Assembly: GCA_917880885.1 (NCBI GenBank) | Contig: OU862910.1 | Location: 15,326,710 to 15,390,709, forward strand | Source: Limnephilus marmoratus | Taxonomy: Eukaryota > Arthropoda > Insecta > Trichoptera > Limnephilidae | Length of the DNA: 64,000 nucleotides | Reading direction: 5' to 3' | Shown: positions 59,312 through 64,000 of the stretch, in pieces | Position numbering within the stretch: the stretch's first letter is position 1 | Layout of the letters: each line of letters begins with the position of its first letter | Program-made: the position numbers and the translations under genes | Notes under the pieces: generated by a model | What the model was told of the DNA's origin: nothing | Database searches by the model: none | Seen by the model: only the letters and a program-made list of their open reading frames with translations

Positions 59312-59427
59312 CGGTGTTCAGGATCCTAGTGCCCCCGCGAGGCTGGAAGCCCACGCCCTGCGAGTTGCTCAGGGCCGTGAAGCTGTAGTAAGCCAGGAAC
59401 TGAGACCGCGCTGTCCTCTCTGTTATC
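59312..59427 (-). CDS. Internal exon of a CUB-domain protein (5' of the two exons)
   Basis: This 116 bp exon stands out as GC-rich in AT-rich surroundings. Read on the minus strand it has an acceptor (pyrimidine-rich, ends CCCAG) just before 59427 and a donor GTGAGT just after 59312. The frame is open and encodes 38 whole residues including [14 protein letters not shown] and GVGFQPRGG. The '[12 protein letters not shown]' stretch resembles the last beta strand of a CUB domain, followed by a linker. The exon ends with one base (G) of a split codon, and the exon at 38047-38221 begins with AA, giving GAA (Glu), so the two join in frame. CUB domains are extracellular protein- or ligand-binding modules of about 110 residues, so this is only part of a larger secreted or membrane protein. 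Which CUB family it belongs to I cannot say. The plus-strand frame over the same bases is a shadow. Confidence 0.72.
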
Positions 59428-59599
59428 CTGGGAACGACACAACATAAAAAAATACTTTAGAGACATTTTAAAACAATTTCATGTCGCTTTAGTATCAAAT
59501 CATCAATTTAATCACATTATTCTGTATAAATGTTGAAAAATCACTGGATTACACAAAATTGAGAACTGTCTTGTTGGTTCATCTGTTAGAAAGGATTTA

Positions 59600-60320
59600 T
59601 TTTCGTTGCCCCGAACACCACCAATTCCAACGATTTATATAGCATCATAAATTTTGTATACATCCTTAGTACGTAGTCAAGTCGAATATAACTCCTCGAT
59701 CTGGTCCCCCCATTTTAAAATTCATTCAGATTCAATCGAAAAAATTCAACATAAATTTCTAAGACATATTAATTTTAAACTCGGTATTCCCATTGAAAAC
59801 ATTAACTACAATTACTTGCTGATAGAATTAAATTTATTAAAACTCTCAGATCGAAGAATTATATCCGACTTAATATTTATGTTCAAAATTGTAAATGGTA
59901 GCATAGACAGTCCTGATTTAACTAAGCTCATTGAATTTCATATTCCCACGAGAACTACTCGATCTAAAATCCTGTTTAAATGTAACAATAATAAGACTGA
60001 GTATACTAAACACTCCCTTTTACCTAGGTTACATGATGTTACTAATAGATATGCAGATATTGCAGATCTATTTAACTGCACGGAAAGTAGGTACAAGAGG
60101 GCTATGCTATCAAATCTTTTTAGTCATTATTAATTCTATTTGTACTATATATTTTTGTACGTAATTGTCTCTCTGGTGTCATTTCTAATTCAAATGCCAC
60201 AATCATTTGTTAAACAATTTTTTTTATTATTTCTATATTACTATTTTTCATTTTGTGACATGTAATCAGTTCTTATGGTATATGTATACCGTTGAAATTA
60301 AATAAATAAATAAATAAATC
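59600..60320 (+). pseudogene. Jockey-like LINE, RT C-terminal tail (long open frame)
   Basis: Frame 59654-60133 (159 codons): YTSLVRSQVEYNSSIWSPHF, then KIQHKFLRHINFKLGIP, DRRIISDLIFMFKIVNG, HIPTRTTRSKILF and RAMLSNLFSHY. The 'LVRS.VEY.S..W.P' block and the rest fit the post-RT part of Jockey-type LINEs. The (AAAT)n tail at 60299-60319 marks its 3' end. 5' truncated; it lies upstream of the CUB exon on the opposite strand. Confidence 0.85.
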
Positions 60321-60401
60321 ACATTGCAAATATAAATAAGTGCAAAATTCATTATTGGACGTACCTAGATAATATTTATCTGCGGAACATTCAACACCTT
60401 A

Positions 60402-60565
60402 GGGGGCATACATTAATTACATGAGCAGTTTTCATTCCAATCTTGACCCCTATCCCCCTTGGTGGGATAAATTTGGGCCACTTCGTATATTCTTTTACAG
60501 TAACGTGAAATTTTGCTGGACCCCCCCCCCCACCTTTTGAGCTCACGTAATTAATATATGCCCCC
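60402..60565. mobile_element. Harbinger-type MITE, 164 bp, TTA duplication
   Basis: Ends GGGGGCATACATTAATTAC and, complemented, GGGGGCATATATTAATTAC, each followed by RTGAGC. TTA flanks at 60399-60401 and 60566-60568. No coding. Confidence 0.85.
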
Positions 60566-60569
60566 TTAC

Positions 60570-61870
60570 GGAATGCAGATATTTTTAACGGTATCTTGAA
60601 ACATACAATTAAACTTAATTAAACGATTAAATTAAATTAAACGATAATACAAAATGAAAATATAGGTCTAATGACGGCCTATATTTCCCATGATTACGAA
60701 TCAAATGGGATGGCGATATAAAATTTCAGTTCAAAGAAACATACCTCGTGCTAAATGGTCTAGAATCAAAAGGTGTCAAGTCAGTGGCACTTTGTTTTCA
60801 TTCTAATTTCTATGGAAGGCCGTTCTGGAGTAGATCTTTATTATCTTTATTTAAAGAAAACAACACATTTTTTTACTATTTTCACTGTTTATCATAAAAA
60901 CAAGTATTTATTTTAAAGTTGGTACGTTTCTATAAGCCAAAAGTAACAGTTTTAATATTGTTTAATTCATTCAGAACGAATTTTAAGTATTACGTCGCGC
61001 CAAGGGATTTAGCATCTACTAACGTCACAATGGCTCTCTGGGGGTCTAACACAGTGAAATCGATAACTTTATAATAACGGATCGATAGGCGTAACTATCG
61101 ATAATTTAATACCGATTTCCCGAGCACTGTCAATAGCCAGACTGATATTGATAACGCATTAAATAATTAATCGGTTTACGCTACCGTGCATTGGAGGTAT
61201 TTTCTATGAATAGTGATTCCGAAAAGAAAAAGTCAAACAGCTACGTCAAAATGTTTATAAACTGAAATGTCGAATTGAAATACTAACCTGAATGTAATTG
61301 GCAGACCGCATTTACTTTTCAACATTAAAAAGGGACTTAATTAGATAATGAGGTCTTTTTCAATGTTTGCAAATTCCCTTTGTGACGTCATTTTTAATTA
61401 AATGAAAACAAATATCTGTGTAAAACACAACTATTTAATCAAAATTGTCAACATGTTTCGAAACCAAAGGTTTTTTCGTGAGGATAAGATTAATATGTTG
61501 ATAATTTTATTTAAATAGTGGTGTTTTACAAAGACATTTTTTCATTTAACGAAGTTTTCATTTAATGAGATCTTTATTCAAAATTTCAAACAACTTTCGT
61601 ATGACCAAGCCCGAACCAATTTAGGGTCGTTGGCCAGAAGGGATTCATTTCACCGCGTATACGACTTCTTTCAATTCTTAGAGCTTCGTTAGTTCAATTC
61701 CATACGTTAATAAAGCAGCAATTTTGCACAACAAACGATATTATTCAAAAACAGTTCATCGAAGCTTATCTGATTCTATGAAGCCGGCGCGAAAAGTTGT
61801 CGGCCGACGGAACATTTCATATATATCAATTTTTGACCGTGTTTGCAAATATTACTAACTGACCATGGAT
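60570..61870. other. No gene recognised
   Basis: AT-rich with no supported exon, domain or transposon end. Confidence 0.4.
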
Positions 61871-61879
61871 GACCAATTT

Positions 61880-62400
61880 AGTTTTTTATTTTTTTATTGA
61901 AAGAATAGATAAAACATATAATCAACAAACAAGTCCCGCTAAGCCAATTGAATTGGCTTGTCAACAGGTGCTTATATTTTAGTTACATATACATTTTTAA
62001 AATTTAAAATTTACATCTTATATCTACAGATTCAACATTTTTTCATCCATATCAATATCAGTATAAATATTTTTTTCCGATAGCCAATTTTTCACCATAT
62101 ATTTAACCTTATTCATAGAATTACGTTGCTTTATAGTGTCAGGTAATAAATTAAATATCTTCGGTATGATGTATTCAAACGTTCTCTGTCCGTACTTATT
62201 GTTAAATTTCGGAACTATTAACCCGTCGTTGCGCGTGAATCTAGTGCTATATTTATGTTCTAATTTCTCTTTATGCTGCGGGGTAAATATATGCTGAATT
62301 ATAATTTTGTGTCATAGTATTGCCTTAACAGGTAAAATTTTAGCACTCTGAAACAGCAACGGTGTATTATGTCTCTGTTTGAAAATATTAGGGACGACTA
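61880..62400 (-). pseudogene. Jockey-like LINE, RT C-terminal tail, inverted
   Basis: Minus strand reads HKYSTRFTRNDGLIVPKFN, then KYGQRTFEYIIPKIFNLLP, NSMNKVKYMVKNWLSEKN. The 'YGQRTF.Y..P.IFN.LP..IK' block ends many Jockey-group ORF2s. At least one frame break upstream. Confidence 0.72.
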
Positions 62401-62667
62401 ATAATTTTTAAAAGGGACGACAATATTGTTATCAAGTTTAATTTGTAGAACTCCATTTTAATTTTATTTTTTTATTATATAATCAATAATATTATTATTA
62501 AATTAATAAAAACAGTTTATTTTCAAACAAGTTCTGCTGCGAAAAAAAAACGACAATATTGTTTTGACATAGGGCTTAGGGCACATAGCGAATATATATT
62601 TTTTTGGATACTTCATCAATATATTATGAATTATTGTACGAATAAATAATTAAACCAACAATTAATT

Positions 62668-63018
62668 TGAGAGGCGGGAATGGGTACCGCCGCCCCGGGA
62701 ACCTTTATTGGATAACCAACACCTCTGCCATAGGTCACCCCAAGTGGTTCGCTACGTTTGGTGATTAGCAGGGGTGCCCGGGTTCATGGGGTGAGGTTTG
62801 TCTAGGTCTTGGAGGCGGATGACCAGGACATACTGAACCCAAGACTCCTACCCACCCCTTAAACCCTTTTCCTTACCAGAACTCTCCTCTCCTTCCTTTC
62901 CTTAAAAAAACCCTCCACACAGCATCATAGGTGAGCATAAAGATGACTTAGGCCCTGAGGGAAATGGCGTTCCTCAGGGCCTCCTGTGTGGAGCTCATGT
63001 AAAAAAAAAAAAAAAAAA
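62668..63018 (+). repeat. SINE-like repeat, near full length with poly(A)
   Basis: GAGGCGGGAATGGGTACCGC, GGGTTCATGGGGTGAGG, CCTACCCACCCC, CCACACAGCATCATAGG, GGCCTCCTGTGTGGAGC and poly(A) of about 18. The tail has a small internal duplication (CATAGGTGAGCATAAAGATG). Confidence 0.8.
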
Positions 63019-63019
63019 C

Positions 63020-64000
63020 ATATTCATATAGACGTTTGTTGTTCCACGAGATCACACATATTTTAAAGAAGCTCTTTACTAATAAACGTGTTTTAATTTT
63101 TACAAAGCATACACAGTTGTGTAAAATTTCAAACACGTTTATGGTAAAGTCTAAGGTGTATTTTTCAATGGATTTCACCACGTGAAATAAGTATGATTGA
63201 AAAGTTGTACCTACTTACAATATCGGAAAGATTTTAACAAGTTTCCCACTTTGTACTAGGATGAACAATAAACCGTTCTTTATCCTTGGCTGTTTTCACT
63301 TAAAAAAAAGCGTCGAGCAGTTTGTTTTGTTTAGTGTTTAATTTTAAGCGCAATTTTAACCACAATGCCCTTTAATTTAATGGTAAACTCGAATCTCTGT
63401 TTTAAATGAATATTTTTACGACAGCCTCTAAAGTGCGGTGGATGGGATAAGCAAGGTTTGAGATTTTTACCGAATCTCATTAAAAATTCTATAAAAAAAC
63501 CGGACGTAAAATATTATGAAGAATATTTATATTCGATAGGGAGAAGATTATTTGCCATTTAAAGAAAAGATTTTGTAAGAAGGAAAGATAATGGTATTAG
63601 AAAATCTTTTATCTTTTGACGTAAACATAAAATAATAATCATTGAATGTGAAGTTTTTTATTAGGTACTCTGAATTGTGAATCACTTTAAAGAGGCCCCC
63701 CTATCACAGTCGATCGATAAGGATTGACAGGATAATTTTTGGTAAATTCTCATCGTTCTCTAGCTGACTGCAGATTGCCAACAAATAAGTAACAGTTCAC
63801 AATGACTAAGTGGTCTTAATATATTTGACATCAACTGTTGTTCGTACGTTAGTGATTAGCAGTTGTCCTAGGGAACGTTACCGAAAAGTTACCGAAAGTT
63901 CAATCCCATCAATCCTTAACGATCTGGGGCCTGATGATGAATGTAATACGTTTTTTGCCGACTATAAATAAAAATAAGCATATTATAAGTTATTTCTATA
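63020..64000. other. No gene recognised
   Basis: AT-rich, no supported feature. Confidence 0.45.

Noticed and set aside
59253..59447. Plus-strand 64-residue frame
   Set aside because: Antisense of the CUB exon; the minus strand has splice sites and CUB-like sequence.

Overview
The window looks like AT-rich nuclear DNA of an insect, quite possibly a moth or butterfly. That is an inference from the retroelement types: RTE elements ending in TTAGTTAG repeats, R4/Dong-like and CR1/Jockey-like LINE tails, and 'CTAGCTGACCCGG' repeats. There is no bacterial-style gene organisation and no rRNA, and I see no convincing intact tRNA gene. Almost every long open frame is repeat-derived or spurious.

Host gene. 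Two small exons on the minus strand, 59312-59427 and 38047-38221, look like parts of one secreted or membrane CUB-domain protein. Both have proper splice sites, and their phases join exactly (a split GAA codon). The 21.1 kb between them is a single intron packed with mobile elements. The other exons lie outside the window, or in parts of it where I could not recognise them.

Mobile-element layout, left to right. (1) 3.2-4.1 kb: broken CR1/Jockey-like LINE. (2) 4127-11100: 7 kb LTR retrotransposon with about 1% LTR divergence but no recognisable gag-pol. (3) 12.9-13.3 kb: RTE tail split by a 221 bp foldback carrying a hammerhead-ribozyme-like core. (4) 14.4-17.7 kb: SINE-like repeat, Jockey-like tail and R4/Dong-like tail. 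(5) 17852-20384: hAT element with a transposase remnant and an internal tandem array. (6) 20.5-26.5 kb: foldback, LINE tail, TIR element, a second hammerhead-bearing foldback (219 bp) and simple repeats. (7) 26544-31145: LTR retrotransposon with apparently identical 997 bp LTRs, 4 bp target duplications and no gag-pol, sitting in a TATAAGA microsatellite. (8) 31.8-36.8 kb: LINE 3' UTR, a GC-rich TIR element, a PIF/Harbinger element with a HARBI1-like fragment, and an RTE tail. (9) 38.0-43.2 kb: CUB exon, LINE remnants including a gag-like zinc-knuckle remnant. (10) 43.8-57.2 kb: a family of inverted-repeat elements with tRNA-like sequences in their arms, several hit by other insertions, plus a 27 bp minisatellite at 47.1-48.1 kb. 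(11) 57.2-64 kb: short hairpin, CUB exon, LINE tails, a Harbinger-type MITE and a SINE-like copy.

The most unusual signals are the tRNA-like inverted-repeat family, the two ~220 bp foldbacks with hammerhead cores and 12-13 bp target duplications, and the two structurally complete but coding-poor LTR elements. All comparisons were made by eye; percent identities and family names need database searches.
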